Positions 24,197 to 36,218 of a stretch of 64,000 nucleotides of DNA are shown here, one piece after another. The notes under the pieces were generated by a model, which had not been told where the DNA came from, made no database searches, and was given only the letters and a program-made list of their open reading frames with translations. Positions within the stretch are counted from its first letter, which is position 1. Every line of letters starts with the position of its first letter. Origin of the DNA: Straminergon stramineum (lineage: Eukaryota > Streptophyta > Bryopsida > Hypnales > Calliergonaceae); the NCBI GenBank assembly GCA_963920665.1, contig OY987265.1, positions 8,251,001-8,315,000 on the forward strand. The letters are read 5' to 3'. The position numbers were made by a program, and so were the translations under genes.

Positions 24197-24370
24197 TTAG
24201 TTGTCTTCTTCGTCATCATCTTCAACATCCCCGTCTTCGTTGTCTTCATCCTCGTCATCTTCTTTGTCTTCTAGCTTTGGATGGTCAATCCAGACGTCCA
24301 CATAGCGTAACTCCGCTTCATTAAACATCTAACATTCATCCAAGTCAATCAAAGGCTTGATGGAAGCCAT
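24197..24370 (-). pseudogene. Small acidic-tail gene, copy B (nonsense)
   Basis: MASIKPLIDLDEC, then TAG at codon 14 (24329-24331), then MFNEAELRYVDVWIDHPKLE, an acidic tail and TAA at 24197. The stop is in the same codon as in copy A. Tail length differs from copy A by indels of whole codons. Function unknown. Confidence 0.6.
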
Positions 24371-25120
24371 GGTAACCTACACAACAACAATGTGTTCCAA
24401 GTATTAGGAACTCCTAAGTAACAAGAAATCTTCAATACTTCCGTTCTTCCCTTCTGATTGAGCTAGATTTATATATCCTTGTGCTATAGAACTGGAATTA
24501 GATCCCCAATTTTTAACAAGAGTGGTCAAGAGAACATCAAATGGAGCTAGAGCTCTAGATGGACAAGACTTCTACAATTAAGAACATGATGATGAGTTCT
24601 CTGTGCAATCTAGTATACTGATTTGATGGCAACTTGGCATTGAGTGAATGAAGTTGCCTTCGCCTTGAATTAGCTTAAATAGTTTTTGTATCGAGTCTAG
24701 ATGTGGTCTACAATAGTCTTATCGAAATTGAACTTAGATATGTATTGTAGAAATTTTATATAGTAGAATTGGACTCCCAGTTGACAACATTAAATGTCCC
24801 ACTAAAGCATTTGAGTGCTTTCATGACCTTGGGCTTTACCAAATTGGGGATAAATTCATTACCAATAGTGTTGCCAGAATCAAAGGATGTAAAGTAGGAC
24901 TCTGTTGGTTGCTTGATTGGATGGCAGTTTGAGAGGCAAGATTGATGGAATTGTTTACCGTGTGTTAAGAAGAATGGTCTGTTCCAATTCCATTCCATTG
25001 GTGCCTTGTGCAAAAGGGAGTTGTTTGAAGGAGTGCTATGAGCCTTCTAAAGTGTATTAATAATGAAGTTTAGTGTTAACTGCACTATTTGATTTCAAAA
25101 TGCTGTAAGTATTTTCTCTT

Positions 25121-25160
25121 TTACCAACTATATTTATAGATTACCAACTATATTTATAGA
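25121..25160. repeat. Two 20-bp tandem repeats
   Basis: TTACCAACTATATTTATAGA occurs twice back to back. Copy A has no such pair. Confidence 0.9.
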
Positions 25161-26398
25161 GATCCCTATCTTGAATAGTATCAATATCCATGCTTTTGGT
25201 AAAAACATTCATCAAGGGTAAAAACTTTTAGCATTTTGAAATCAACTAGAGTGGTAACATTAAATTTCATTAATAGTGTATTGCTAAGGGGGGTGAGAAT
25301 CTTTTTCTTATTTCCAAGCTTACAAATAGATGTAAAAACCTGTCCTCTATTTTAGACCATCAATTTAGTATGTAGGCCATATATGCAACCTGTCCCACTT
25401 TCTTCAGGGATTCTAATTCTGAATTCAAAGTTTCCAAATTTTATCATCAGTGGTCAAGAATTTGTTTCGGAGTTTTCAACAAGCTCCACATTTGGGAGTC
25501 CCTTGCAAGGAAGTCTGTGGGAAGGGATCAGAGTTCCATCTGAGAGAAGGTGTATGAGTAGGAATTTGGCCAACTAAATATTGGATGTGGGCTTGCATGG
25601 AAGTGGCATCAGTTACGTCAGTTAATACAAGATTATTTGTACCACAATCGAAATACAACCTCATAATTTGGAGGTTGCAAACAACCTGCAATAAAAGTAG
25701 CAACCACTACCATGTTCTGATATCGGAATTGACTGATTGGAAAAGCTTTCCAGTTTTAGATTTTAGGTTCTTAACTTCATGAATTTCATGTCCGATATAG
25801 CTTGGATACTTTAGTGACATTGCTTGATTACAAAACAATAATGAAGCAATTCATCAATTCAAGCCCCTTCAGAATTCCTAGTTTGTTAGTATTGCTACTA
25901 CCTACCACAATAATCTGCCATGCATTGCTCCTTATTGGGTCCTTACAAACTCTTTGCCTTGAGGTGCCCATAGTAGCATTGTATTGTAGTTCCAATTGCT
26001 CAAACTGCCTCTGACTTTACTATCTCAGACCTTTGGGCACTGGTAGCAAGAGTTCTAGCCATATTTGCAATTCCAAACACTTACAGGAGTATTTGCGTCT
26101 CTCTTTGCCACCCATGCAATAACTTTGATCTCAAATTCTCACATGGCGTCTCTTTTTTCATAGAACATAGTTTACAGATAGCTTAGAAGCTCTCTAGCCT
26201 ATCAGTTGATAACTCATTACATAGTATATTTCCCTGATTGAATGTAAGCTTATCGTAGTTTGAAGTTAGTATATCTCATGCTTGTGACCATGTCATAGAC
26301 TATTTTGCTCATATCTAGCTAGTTATTAGTGCACTTGTGTTGTAGTTGTGCCAAGGGCTCCAACCAAGCTCTCTTTGAGGTGTACTTCTAAGGTGTAC

Positions 26399-26567
26399 TT
26401 CCACTACAAGAAAACAATGTCCGAATCAACCCCTTCTAATCTATTAGTAGTGTTCGAATTGACAAAAAAATGTCTGAATTGACAGAAAATTGACAAAATA
26501 TTGTCCGAATTAGCCCCTCCTAATCTACTAACAATGTCCGAATTGACACTACTCCCTTGTAGTGTTC
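26399..26567. mobile_element. CACTA-type MITE
   Basis: The 163-bp element (26402-26564) has ends CACTACAAG and CTTGTAGTG and a 3-bp duplication TTC on each side. The subterminal motif TGTCCGAATTGAC recurs in variants about five times. The inverted copy of the module has no insertion here. CACTA ends with 3-bp duplications define the superfamily. Confidence 0.85.
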
Positions 26568-26684
26568 TAACCAAAGCCTTGGAACGGCTCTAGTTTGTTG
26601 TAATCTTTGGCTTGTGAGGGGGAGAGATTAAGAGCTAGAACGCTCACTAGCTCGCAAGCTTTTGAATAGAATCTAGCTATTCAA

Positions 26685-27056
26685 ATGGATATCAATGCAA
26701 CGGATGAAGATACCCTTGCTCCATGGTTCCCACTTCACCCAAACCTGACATTTAGCGTTGAAGAGTGGGAGGTACTATGGACTCATAGACCATGCCAACC
26801 AAATCCCCTTGCTCCATGGCTTCCTCTTCATCCAAATTTGACATTCAATGCTAAGGAGTGGGAGGCATTGTGGACTCCTAGGCGACACCAACCACTAGCT
26901 TACGATGATGACAACAAGGAAAGTGATGATAGTGATGAAGACAATGAGGAAGACGGTAATGGAGACACAAAGATGAAGACATTGATCTATAAAAAAATTG
27001 ATCATCTCCACTTGGTAATGAATCCAGTTGGAGTGTGCCACTTCGTGGTAGGATGA
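26685..27056 (+). CDS. LHP-motif small acidic protein (frameshifted copy)
   Basis: 123 codons from MDINATDEDTLAPW. Two tandem 31-residue units each read LAPW.PLHPNLTF....EWE.LW..R..QP (about residues 11-41 and 42-71), followed by a Asp/Glu-rich tail. Compared with the inverted copy at 38688-39002, two extra bases in the tail (about 26965-26970) shift the frame, so the last 30 residues (from KMKTLIYKK) run into what is downstream sequence elsewhere. Translation from this copy is therefore uncertain. I do not recognise the protein. The upstream region with its G-rich leader is shared with the other copy. Confidence 0.5.
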   Translation: MDINATDEDTLAPWFPLHPNLTFSVEEWEVLWTHRPCQPNPLAPWLPLHPNLTFNAKEWEALWTPRRHQPLAYDDDNKESDDSDEDNEEDGNGDTKMKTLIYKKIDHLHLVMNPVGVCHFVVG

Positions 27057-27670
27057 TGATGATGGGAGTTCCTTGATAGGAGGAATACATAGTGGATTAC
27101 ATAGGCAGCGGGTGCGGTTGTTTATTGTCAAGTAGCCTGTTATGTTTTTCAAAATTAGCAAATGCCAAAGGCATCTTCATTTCTAAAGCAAAGTGGAGTC
27201 CAAATTGGAGTTGAGTGGGGTTTGTTGTGATATGTATTTTGTTTTCAAATCTGGCCTTCTCCATTGCAAGCTCCAAAACCTTGTCTTTTTACTAGCTAGG
27301 CCCTTGTAGAGATTTCAGATTGCGTTTTCCAAATCGCCTCCTTTCTTGGAGCACAAATCTTGCTTTTTGACACCCCTATAATTTTTAGGCCATGGTGAGA
27401 ATGGTATGGTATCGTTGAGGGACATTGTGCACCTCAAGCAGTTATGCTCAATGACGTTGTATTCAAAGACGAGAAATTTTGATCCTTTGAATGGCAATGT
27501 AGATCAAATCAAGGATAATAATTTTTTTATCTTGTTATAAACTATTTTTGTTTTTTTCAAAGATGCACTTGTATAGAGTCAATGCTTGTTGTTTGCTATT
27601 CTTAGTTTTTAAAGTACAAATTGAACATTGGGTTCAGTGTAGACATAAGGTTCCACCTTAAGCCCATCTT

Positions 27671-28164
27671 CCATACTAACCCTTGTATAGTGTCTTGGAA
27701 GTAACTACCACTTCTGTAGGGATAGTGACAAACCATGTCAAAAACAATGAAAACCATACATGAATTTCAAAAGGGGTATACGTGTCATTTTTCCATTGGT
27801 TGTAAAACTTTTATAAAAATTCTGAAAGTGATCCACTAGTCAATTTTTCATTGAATATAATACTTTTTTATTCAAAAATTCTCAAAAGGGTAAAATAGTC
27901 CTTTTCTAAAAATTAACTCCAAGACTTATATTCAATGAAATATGCCAAAAGTGTTTAAAAAAACCCTCATAGTCATCATGAACAATTTTGTTCAAAGCTT
28001 AGTTTAATAGGCCTAACACAACTGAGATCTTGAACAACCCGAAAATCTTCGTAGCCTAAACTCTACAAACAAACAATACATGTGTTAATCAAACCCTAAG
28101 CAAAAGAGAGCCCTTATTAGACCTACTCAAAAAAATGCAAAGAGCAACATCAAGCCCGACGGAG
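27671..28164. other. Unassigned stretch
   Basis: AT-rich with no ORF or transposon end recognised, up to the TTAA site at 28165. Confidence 0.4.
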
Positions 28165-28613
28165 TTAACCCCTAAGCGCTCCAACATCCATTTTTTGGAT
28201 GATGAACAAATTGGAACTAGAATTTCATCCTCCTAACTACTTGGATGAAAGTTATTTTAATTTGTGGAGATACATTAACAAGTTGTTGTCCTATCTAAGG
28301 GTTGGATGTGGTATTACTAAAGTACATATTTTTCTAAACTTACAAATGTGCAAGGATGTCAAGTGGTCAAACTACATTGACTTTAGTTCAAAATTGGATT
28401 TGCCAAAATGAGGTCATAGATTTGAAGAACACAAAATTTTCAAAAAATCATCATATCAAGAGAACCTCATTTCCAATCCATTCCAAAAACATTTACTCAA
28501 AAAATGATTATATTTTGCTTGTAATCGAATTTTATATGCTTCAAAATTGAAATTTTTAATGATTTTTCTCAAATTGTGAATTCCGGAGATGAATCTAGAC
28601 AATTAGGGATTAA
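28165..28613. mobile_element. TTAA-flanked element, family 2 copy 1
   Basis: 441 bp (28169-28609) bounded by TTAA on both sides, ends CCCCTAAGCG and complement of TCCCTAATTG. It is similar to 31942-32518. A short ORF starting MMNKLELEFHPPNYLDES (28199-28411) is partly kept in the other copy. Confidence 0.65.
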
Positions 28614-29034
28614 CCTTATTTACATATACAAGAAATGAAAAGAATCGTGAAACTCATTCAGTTGAGAAGGATCTTCCAAAACTAACTGACTATCGATTAT
28701 GTAACGTCCATGTTGCTTTTGCTGGGAATTGGCTCCACTATGTATTAAAATCTTCGTCAAAATTAGGGTAAATAACTGAAGTCCGGCAAACAGCTCCAAA
28801 TTCAATCCTATTAAGAAAGCCAATGCAACTCTCAAAAACATTCCCTGCTCCAGCTCAATGCGAATGGGTCTACAGGCAACCTGGATTGCACAAACAGCAA
28901 GTGGAAACTCAAGAATTAAAAATAAAAAGGGGGGTAAGAATTGGTCATCAAAAGTTTAGGAAATTTTGGAAATTTCACATTTGTTAATTTAGTTGTAAGA
29001 TTGATGGTACCCTTCATTGTTTTTTATTCTTATC

Positions 29035-29245
29035 ATTTTAGAGAAGTAGCTAGCTATTTCTTCAATATTCACATGATACTTGGGTGATATTTCATGATAT
29101 CTATATCAAAACTAAATGATACCTTAGTAAAATTTGGCTATTGGTCTTAAAGTACAACAATAATTTGGATCTTTTGACCCAAAAATATGAAAATTTTCTT
29201 TACAAAAATTAGCTATCATCTTTTGGTTGTATCCAGTTGGTGAAA
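29035..29245. mobile_element. Small MITE-like repeat, copy 2
   Basis: Reverse-complement relative of 9837-10020, from GTAGCTAGCTATTTCTTC to CATCTTTTGGTTGTATCC. Shared internal blocks include ATACAACAATAAT and GATACTTGG. Confidence 0.5.
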
Positions 29246-30530
29246 AATTATACATAAAAAACACTAGTACCTATAGAAGTACAATAAACTAGCTAGAATA
29301 ACTTACTATCTATCTAAAAAGAGACATCCCTTCTTTACCCCCCAATATAGAAATATTGATATGGTATGATATATGACTATAGATACAAGTATGGGATATT
29401 TGACATAGGGTTTTATAGAATATAGATGATTAATAAGGTAAATCATACAAAATACACGTCTAGAATATAAATCAATATTATATGGTTTTTAATCCCACAT
29501 CAATTGCAATCTAGCATGTTTAGATCAAATATAGATATGAAATTAGACATATGGGATTAATGAAAATTCAATCACTAGTTAAGTGAGTGGGTGAAATTCC
29601 CTCACTAACTTATCCTCCCTTCAAGCATCTAGAATGTTCCTAAGGTCAAAGATGGTAATGGAAAAATAAAGGGTCAATTCCAAAAAACACTCCCCAATGC
29701 AATTGACATTGGTCCTTCTTTATTCCTAGCCTACTCTATATCCTTTCCAAACCTAGCAATTTGTCAAACACATGAAGGGCTTGTGACTTGGCTCACAATA
29801 TGAAAATTTATCATTGCCATACCTTTTCTTGCATTATTATGTATGCCGATAAATTCAACCTTTTCTTGTTTGCATGAAAAGTCATTTTCTAAGGTAGAAT
29901 CTTTTCTTTTCCTTCTTTTCTGTTACGATGAATATAATAGAACCACCCATTACCAACCACTCAACATTCTATGCATGATCTAGAGTAGCAAAATGCAATG
30001 TTAAACTTTTGCCTTGTAGAAAGATAGAAATGATGGGCGTTGTCAAATTTTCATGATTTTTTCCGTAACTTCAAATTGTTATGAATTTGGAAGCCAAAAG
30101 TTAGCCTACACCCATCCCCGATGCACAAGGTCTTCCATAACTACTCATCTAAAGACTAAATTGGCTCTCAAAATCAAGCACATGTGTCATGATTGTGATG
30201 GCTAGAAGATGGTTGAAAACCAAGAAACCAATGGTTAAAAATCAATCATATCCTTCTTGAATTTCCCAATACCTATAGGTTGGCCATGGGGCTTGGTTGG
30301 TAATGGGTGATTCTACCATAATCCATTTGAGGTTTGGATTGCCAACTTTGCATTGGGTCAATTTGTTTGAAGAAAACCCCAGTACTGTGTGGGCCTCCTG
30401 GAATGCCCCACAATTTGTTGTTCCATGAGTTGTATCCTGAGGTTGCATTGCAGACATCAGGAAAGTGCCCCCCCCACTCCAGTAATACTATTGCAATACT
30501 ACTGGAGGGGCTGAACAGGTTAATATAAAC

Positions 30531-30552
30531 GCAGTACTGCATGCAGTACTGC
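30531..30552. repeat. 22-bp perfect palindrome
   Basis: GCAGTACTGC is followed directly by ATGCAGTACTGC, so the whole 22 bases equal their own reverse complement. A second near-palindrome centred on ATTGCAAT lies 27 bases to the left (30478-30506). Confidence 0.9.
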
Positions 30553-31154
30553 ATTTATACAAATATTATAATTATTTTTTGGAATTGTCGTAATACTGCG
30601 TGTATATTGTTTTAATACCACAGGAGTAAACTGTATAGTACTGACTGCTTGAATACAATACAACCCCAATAGCATATGAAGAATTGCTATACTAGTACTT
30701 TAGCAATACTGCAAAAGTATTAAAGAAGTGAGTCTCAATTTCCTGATGGATGCTCTTACCTTACCTTCCAACTTTCGGCCAGAGTATTTCCAGGAGATCA
30801 TCATACAGTAACTTAAGTGTATTACTGTATTCATTCAAACACGTGGAGCCCCACTGTGAACCTTAATCTCTGTCGGAAATTCTCCGATAACTCAAGCCTA
30901 ACTTACTGTAAAGTAACTTAGTGCCATGACTGCCATCACTCACTCAATGAATAATTCTTAAGTTATCGGTGTGAACAGTTTTTGATAGCCGACACAAAAG
31001 AGTCAACATCATTACCGGTAACTGACTGTAGCTATTGTCAGCTGTTGTCAGCAGGCAACTCAATGCAGCCCTTAAAGTAGGAGGCTCGAACTCCGTTTGG
31101 GCATTTAGAATCGTCCCTACTTTAGTTCTGGAATGGACATAAGATGGTCCTTAA

Positions 31155-31440
31155 ATCAACCTAGGAGGACGCTAAATCCTGCAAACGAAGTGAGCCCCGT
31201 AGAAGCCAGATTTATCATGGGGAAAACGCAGGAATTTTTTATTTTTTGCACATTATTTTTTTTGCAAATTCCGAACTCATATTTGCAATCAGAGATCCTA
31301 AATTAGCTTGGAGAGGTCTAGACTATACCCTAGGCACGGCTCAAAATAGGGGCAGGTTTTACTTTTATCCCCGAGTAAAACACAAATTGCCCTTGCGAGG
31401 CCCACTTCGTTTGCAGGATTTAGTGTCCTGCATCAACCTC
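31155..31440. mobile_element. Mutator-like MITE
   Basis: The 268-bp element (31164-31431) has inverted ends of about 35 bp (left AGGACGCTAAATCCTGCAAA, right complement AGGACACTAAATCCTGCAAA). It is flanked by ATCAACCTA and ATCAACCTC (8 of 9 identical). Its interior shares blocks (TTTTGCAAATT, TCATATTTGCAATCAGAG) with the element at 12285-12519. Confidence 0.85.
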
Positions 31441-31937
31441 TATAGTCATTTGAATGGATCGAGAAAAAAAAGTATAATTTACTTCAAGAGCCAATCATTG
31501 TCTTTGCTTTCCCCATTTCTATTTATAACTTCAAGTGAACAATTTATGAAAGACCTAGTGTCATAAATAGGGCCCTATGACATAACTTGTTTGAAAATTC
31601 ATAACTAATTCAATAATGCTTCAAAAAGTATGAAACCACTTGTGTTACATTCTAGATTTATTTATCTTTGTCTGAAAAATAAGCTAAAAATATTCCCATG
31701 AAATGAAATACATGAAAAAGGTGGACCAGCCCTTAGATGAGTGGTTTATGAGCCTACTACCTTAAAGGCCAAGGCCATAGGATGTTTTGGAGGAGAAAAA
31801 GTTCAAAACTTGCCAAATTTTTTTATTAACTTTGCAAAGAATTCCATTTCATTTGTGTAATTTTTTTTTAAATGTCCATTTTTGATGTATTGTCCACAAC
31901 CAAAAAGTAAATATTTTTTGGGGCACACAAAAGTATA

Positions 31938-32522
31938 TTATTCCCTAAGTGCTCCAACAACCATTTTTTGGATGATGAACAAATTGAAAGTGAAGTTTCA
32001 TCCTCCTTACTACTTGGATGAAAGTTATTTTAATCTATGGAGATACTTTATCAAGTTGTTGTCCTATCAATAGGTTGGATTTGGTGTTACTAGAGTGCAT
32101 ATTTTTCTAAAATTAAAAATGTGCAAGTATGTCAAGTGGTTGACCAAGCCCAAATTGCATTGACTCTAGTTCACAATGGGATTTGCCAAAATGACATCAT
32201 ACATGTTAAAAATACAAAAATTTGAAAAAATCACCATGTGTACAGAAACTCATTTCAAATTCATTCCAAAATATTTATTCTAGAAATGATAATATTTTAC
32301 TTGTAATCAAGTTTAGAATAAATCTTGAAATTTTCCTTTCAAAATTAAAAAAAAATATTGGAGATAGCATTTGTGAATCTAATTGTAGGGATGGAATATA
32401 CAACTTATAGTCTACAACTTTTATTTGTATATGAATTTCCAGAAACACTTTGAAATAGCACTTTATAATGATTTTTCTCAAATCATCAATTCTAGAGATG
32501 AATTTGGGTGTTTTCGGGTTAA
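31938..32522. mobile_element. TTAA-flanked element, family 2 copy 2
   Basis: 577 bp (31942-32518), related to 28169-28609 from CCCTAAGTGCTCCAACA onward. The right TTAA is intact; the left has become TTAT. The shared reading frame around YLDESYFNLWRY persists here but stops soon after. Confidence 0.6.
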
Positions 32523-33163
32523 AAAAGTAAAGCAATGTGTGGAAACAATTTTAGCCTGTTTATTTGAGTGGATTGAAAGATTATAACCTTAGAAGTGAGA
32601 ATAAAAAAAATTCATTCCTAGGAAATGGGAGTCACTTGACTTCAAGCCCACTTGGAGTAAAAACAATTCTCTAGACAAAGACGAGGATTTTTACCATTTA
32701 TAAGTATATGGTGTTAGGTTTACTCATGAAAATTTTGAAAAGAAAATATAGAGTCTAGCTTACTCTAAATCACCTTGCAATGCAAGAAGGTTAAGTGAAT
32801 TGACAATACACTAGTCATTTCTTGATGATTTCTTGTGCAATGAAGAAATTTTTCATTTGAAATTCAAATGGTGAAAAGTTAGGGAAAATTATTTGGAATA
32901 TGTGGGGAAAAATCTCAAGAACTTAGACTTTACAAATTGCAAGATGATAGGGCTTGAAGTTAAAAGGAAATGTTTTTTTTCTTGAAACCACCTTAACATA
33001 ACTAACAAAATTTGACTCCTCTTAGCACCCAATTGGAGAAGAAATTATATTCCCTCTAAAGGAGGACATATTTTCATCTTGTGCCAAAATTTTATCAACA
33101 TCCTACCAAAATTGACTTCATAGGAACCTACACAAATTTCTAGGTTTAAAGAGAAATATTGGT

Positions 33164-34621
33164 ATACAATGGCTCTCACAAATATTCATATATTTTCTTC
33201 AAAAATTGCCATGAACTTAACTATTTTCTCATCAAAATTTGAGCATGTTGAACTCCAAGTAATACATTTGTATAATTTCAAAATAATAATAATTTAATCC
33301 AATTTATTAGTGAAAAAAACTTTCAATAGATTTAGATTTTTTTCAAGATTCTTTAGTAAATTGAATGAGAAATCTTTTTAGAATTTTTATTATAAGAATT
33401 TATTGAATTAAATTTTTTTTGAATGGAATATTATTGAATAAAAATGAATAAAAATATTTTCTAATTTGATAATAAATTCCAAAAATCTCCAAATTTTAAA
33501 AAATCATATATTTATAATACACTTTCCCAAATTTCCAAATATTTTTGGCGGATTTTTGGAATGTATTATAAAAATTAGAAAATATTCAGATTCATTTTTA
33601 GTCAATAATATTCCACTCAAAAAAATTTAATTCATGAAATTGTTATTAAAAAAATTCCCCCAAAAAATTCTTATTCCACTTACCAAGGAATCTTGAAAAA
33701 AGTTTACATCTATTGGAAGTATTTCCAGTAATAAATCTGATTAAATTCTTAAAAAATAAAAATTTATTTTCAAGATTTAAAAAAGCTTTTATACAGCAAT
33801 ATGTCCAAATTTTGTTTATAATCTCTAATTATTCAATTATAGTGGCTCTCAAAATGTTTCTAACATCTATGAAAAGATGCCATAGCTAATTGAGGAATCA
33901 AAGATTTTGAAAAAGAAATTGGATATTTTGTGGTACAAGTAACACACTTGCATGTAATAAATTTAAAAAATATTTCAAACACTTTTTGATTTTTTAAGAA
34001 TTGAATAAAATTTATTAGTGACAAAAACTTCCAATAGAAGTAAATTTTTTTCAAGATTCTTTAGTAAGTGGAATGAGAATTCTTTTGAAATTTTATAGTA
34101 AGAATTTCAAAATTTTTTAAATATCAAGGAATGAAATATTATTGACTTAAAGATGACTCCAAATTTTTATACTTTTTATAATTAATTCCAAAGGTCTCCA
34201 GAAATTGTGGAAAATTTGAAAAGTATACAAAATATTTATATCTTATTTTTGGAGATTTTTTTGGAGTGAATGATAAGAAACGTAAAAAATTGGAGTCATA
34301 TTTTATTCAAAAAAAATTCATTCAGTAGATTTTAAAAATCTGTAAATTTCTTACCAGAATTTTCTAAGAAGAATTCTCATTCCACTTACCTAAAGAATCT
34401 TTGAAAAACATTCACTTCCATTGGAAAAAGAAACTTTGTAACGAATTTGATTAACTTTTAATTTAATCAAAAAGTGTTTTAAATTTTTCGAAAAATCATT
34501 TTTATTATTCAAATGCATTACTTGTACTCCAACATGTCAAAAATACGTTGGAAAAATCTCATTTCTCAATTAGTTATGGCAATTTTTGAAGTGGATGAAT
34601 ACTTGTGAGAGCCACTGTAGC
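33164..34621. repeat. Double palindromic element
   Basis: Outer ends are inverted repeats (ATGGCTCTCACAAATATTCA at the left, complement of ATGAATACTTGTGAGAGCCA at the right). Inside are two successive large palindromes with arms of about 150-200 bp each (33300-33480 with 33570-33770; 34000-34200 with 34260-34450). They share blocks such as TTTCAAGATTCTTTAGTAA and CTTCCAATAGA. A third TGGCTCTCA start at about 33843 suggests one element abutting or nested in another. No coding potential. Confidence 0.75.
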
Positions 34622-34629
34622 TATCATAT

Positions 34630-36218
34630 GCCCATTTTCGTAAATTAAGTTTACGAAACATTTTAGGTGTCACTGTAAGTTACTGTACACTTCTCCAGAA
34701 TCTTAGCAACTATTTGCTTGAAAATGATTGAGAAGCAACTTCCGCATGTAAGTTAAGTTATGGTGCAATTTCTTACTCCCATTCCGATACAAGCTGAGTG
34801 ATCGTCTGATCCAAATGTGATGATTGACTCCGATTGTTTCCTTTCCCTTGACCCATTGCAAATGAAAAAAATTCATTGCAAAGAAACCCCAGACGGAGGA
34901 GTCACTCTGATTGTAATCAGATATGATTTAACTCATTATTTTACTCACACCGAGAAGTTAGGTCCAAGTTCAGGGGAAACAGGTCTCGCAAAAAGTAGAC
35001 TCCTGTACCCTCCAGCACCTACCATATATATTAATTTAATTGGGTACACAGAGGCCCTGGCAACTTGTGTGCGTCGATCATTAACCTTGTTTGGCCGTGC
35101 TTCTCACTGTTGTGGTTTGATAAGACTATTTGAGCTGATGGTTTCAAGCTCAGGTTGAATTTGGGGAACAAAGCAATATTCAGATGAACATGAGAACTAT
35201 TCGGCAGAGGTTGCCTTCATGGAGGGGTGCTTTAACTTTTTACGAACAAAGCGAAGGCCTTTTGCGTTTGAGAAGTACATGCTGCTTCTAGTTCAAGTCG
35301 GACACGCGGCAGCTGTGGTTGCAATGATGAGCCATACCACACGGGGTTAATTTATGTTCATTTATACGCATTAGGCTTTCCTCCCTTTTATTTCAGAAAG
35401 ATCCTTAATATGTGCATTTACGTGATGTACAGTATCTTCGGGGCTAGAAAACTCAAATATCCGCCACCTCAATCAGTCAAGATCCTAATTAAGCATCCTT
35501 TGAATCGATTCAATTTCACAGAGGCTTGGTGTAATTTTAAAATGAGGCCATGCCTTCTCGCGGTAAGTTATTCTGTTTCCGGTTGATCGAAAGCAGGAGA
35601 TTACCTATAATCGCTGCCTGGGAGAGGCTTGGCTAAGTCTTTCCTCCATGCACTTTGTCCTTTCATTCACAGCACATATTCCATTTTCTGCCATTGCACA
35701 TTCAAGGACAAGTTTCCAAGCCACAAAACGAGACCAAGATTTGCTCCACAATTGTCTGGCTCAGTGCACTGTGACCGTAAAGAAATGGTCATTGATATAT
35801 TAAAAGCATGTGAGAGAACTCGCGTACAAAAATGTCTCTCCTATGGGGCAACTATCATGCTCCTTGGCAGGTAAAATGGTCTATGTGTCAACCTCCTATC
35901 TAATTGAAAGCAAAATTTGGCATTTCCTTGAATTCTCAGCACTTCTTTTGCTTCACCTTCAAAGGAGAAATCTACACAACTGAATGAAATGGACATTCAA
36001 AATGAACAATCTGCAAGATTCCTACTTCGTGCAAATTCCTGCAAATGAGTATTCTTCTTCAAAAGCTCGGAAAGTTGTAATGTCGAAAAACTGAACGAAC
36101 AAGAAATCCACCTCCTCGACTGTACACGTCAGACCTCCCAAGGAACTTCCATTTGGGGGGATATGCACGTTCGCAAAACTGCAATAAAAAGCACGGAATC
36201 TATGACTTTCACCAAGCA
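34630..36218. other. Region flanking small acidic gene C
   Basis: Less AT-rich than its left side. Parts are distantly similar to duplication copy A (for example 35805-35875 resembles 14105-14185), so this looks like an older copy of the same unit. Short ORFs at 34817-35158 and 35629-35874 have no recognisable domain. Confidence 0.4.

Larger units (their letters stand above)
21252..25712. repeat. Segmental duplication copy B
   Basis: Direct counterpart of 10316-15816, lacking four MITEs found there. It abuts a truncated TTAA element on the left. On the right, homology to the second module (25712-27670) begins at once. Confidence 0.85.
25712..27670 (+). repeat. Module 2, plus-oriented copy
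   Basis: Similar over its whole length to the reverse complement of 38060-39780. It comprises about 970 bp upstream sequence, the small acidic ORF and about 600 bp downstream. It carries a CACTA MITE that the other copy lacks. It begins just where copy B ends. Confidence 0.85.
28614..31154. other. AT-rich unassigned stretch
   Basis: Contains an inverted copy of the 9837-10020 repeat at 29035-29245 and a cluster of palindromic AGTACTG/AATACTGC motifs at 30479-30720. No gene recognised; ORFs near 30.2-30.5 kb look incidental. Confidence 0.4.
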
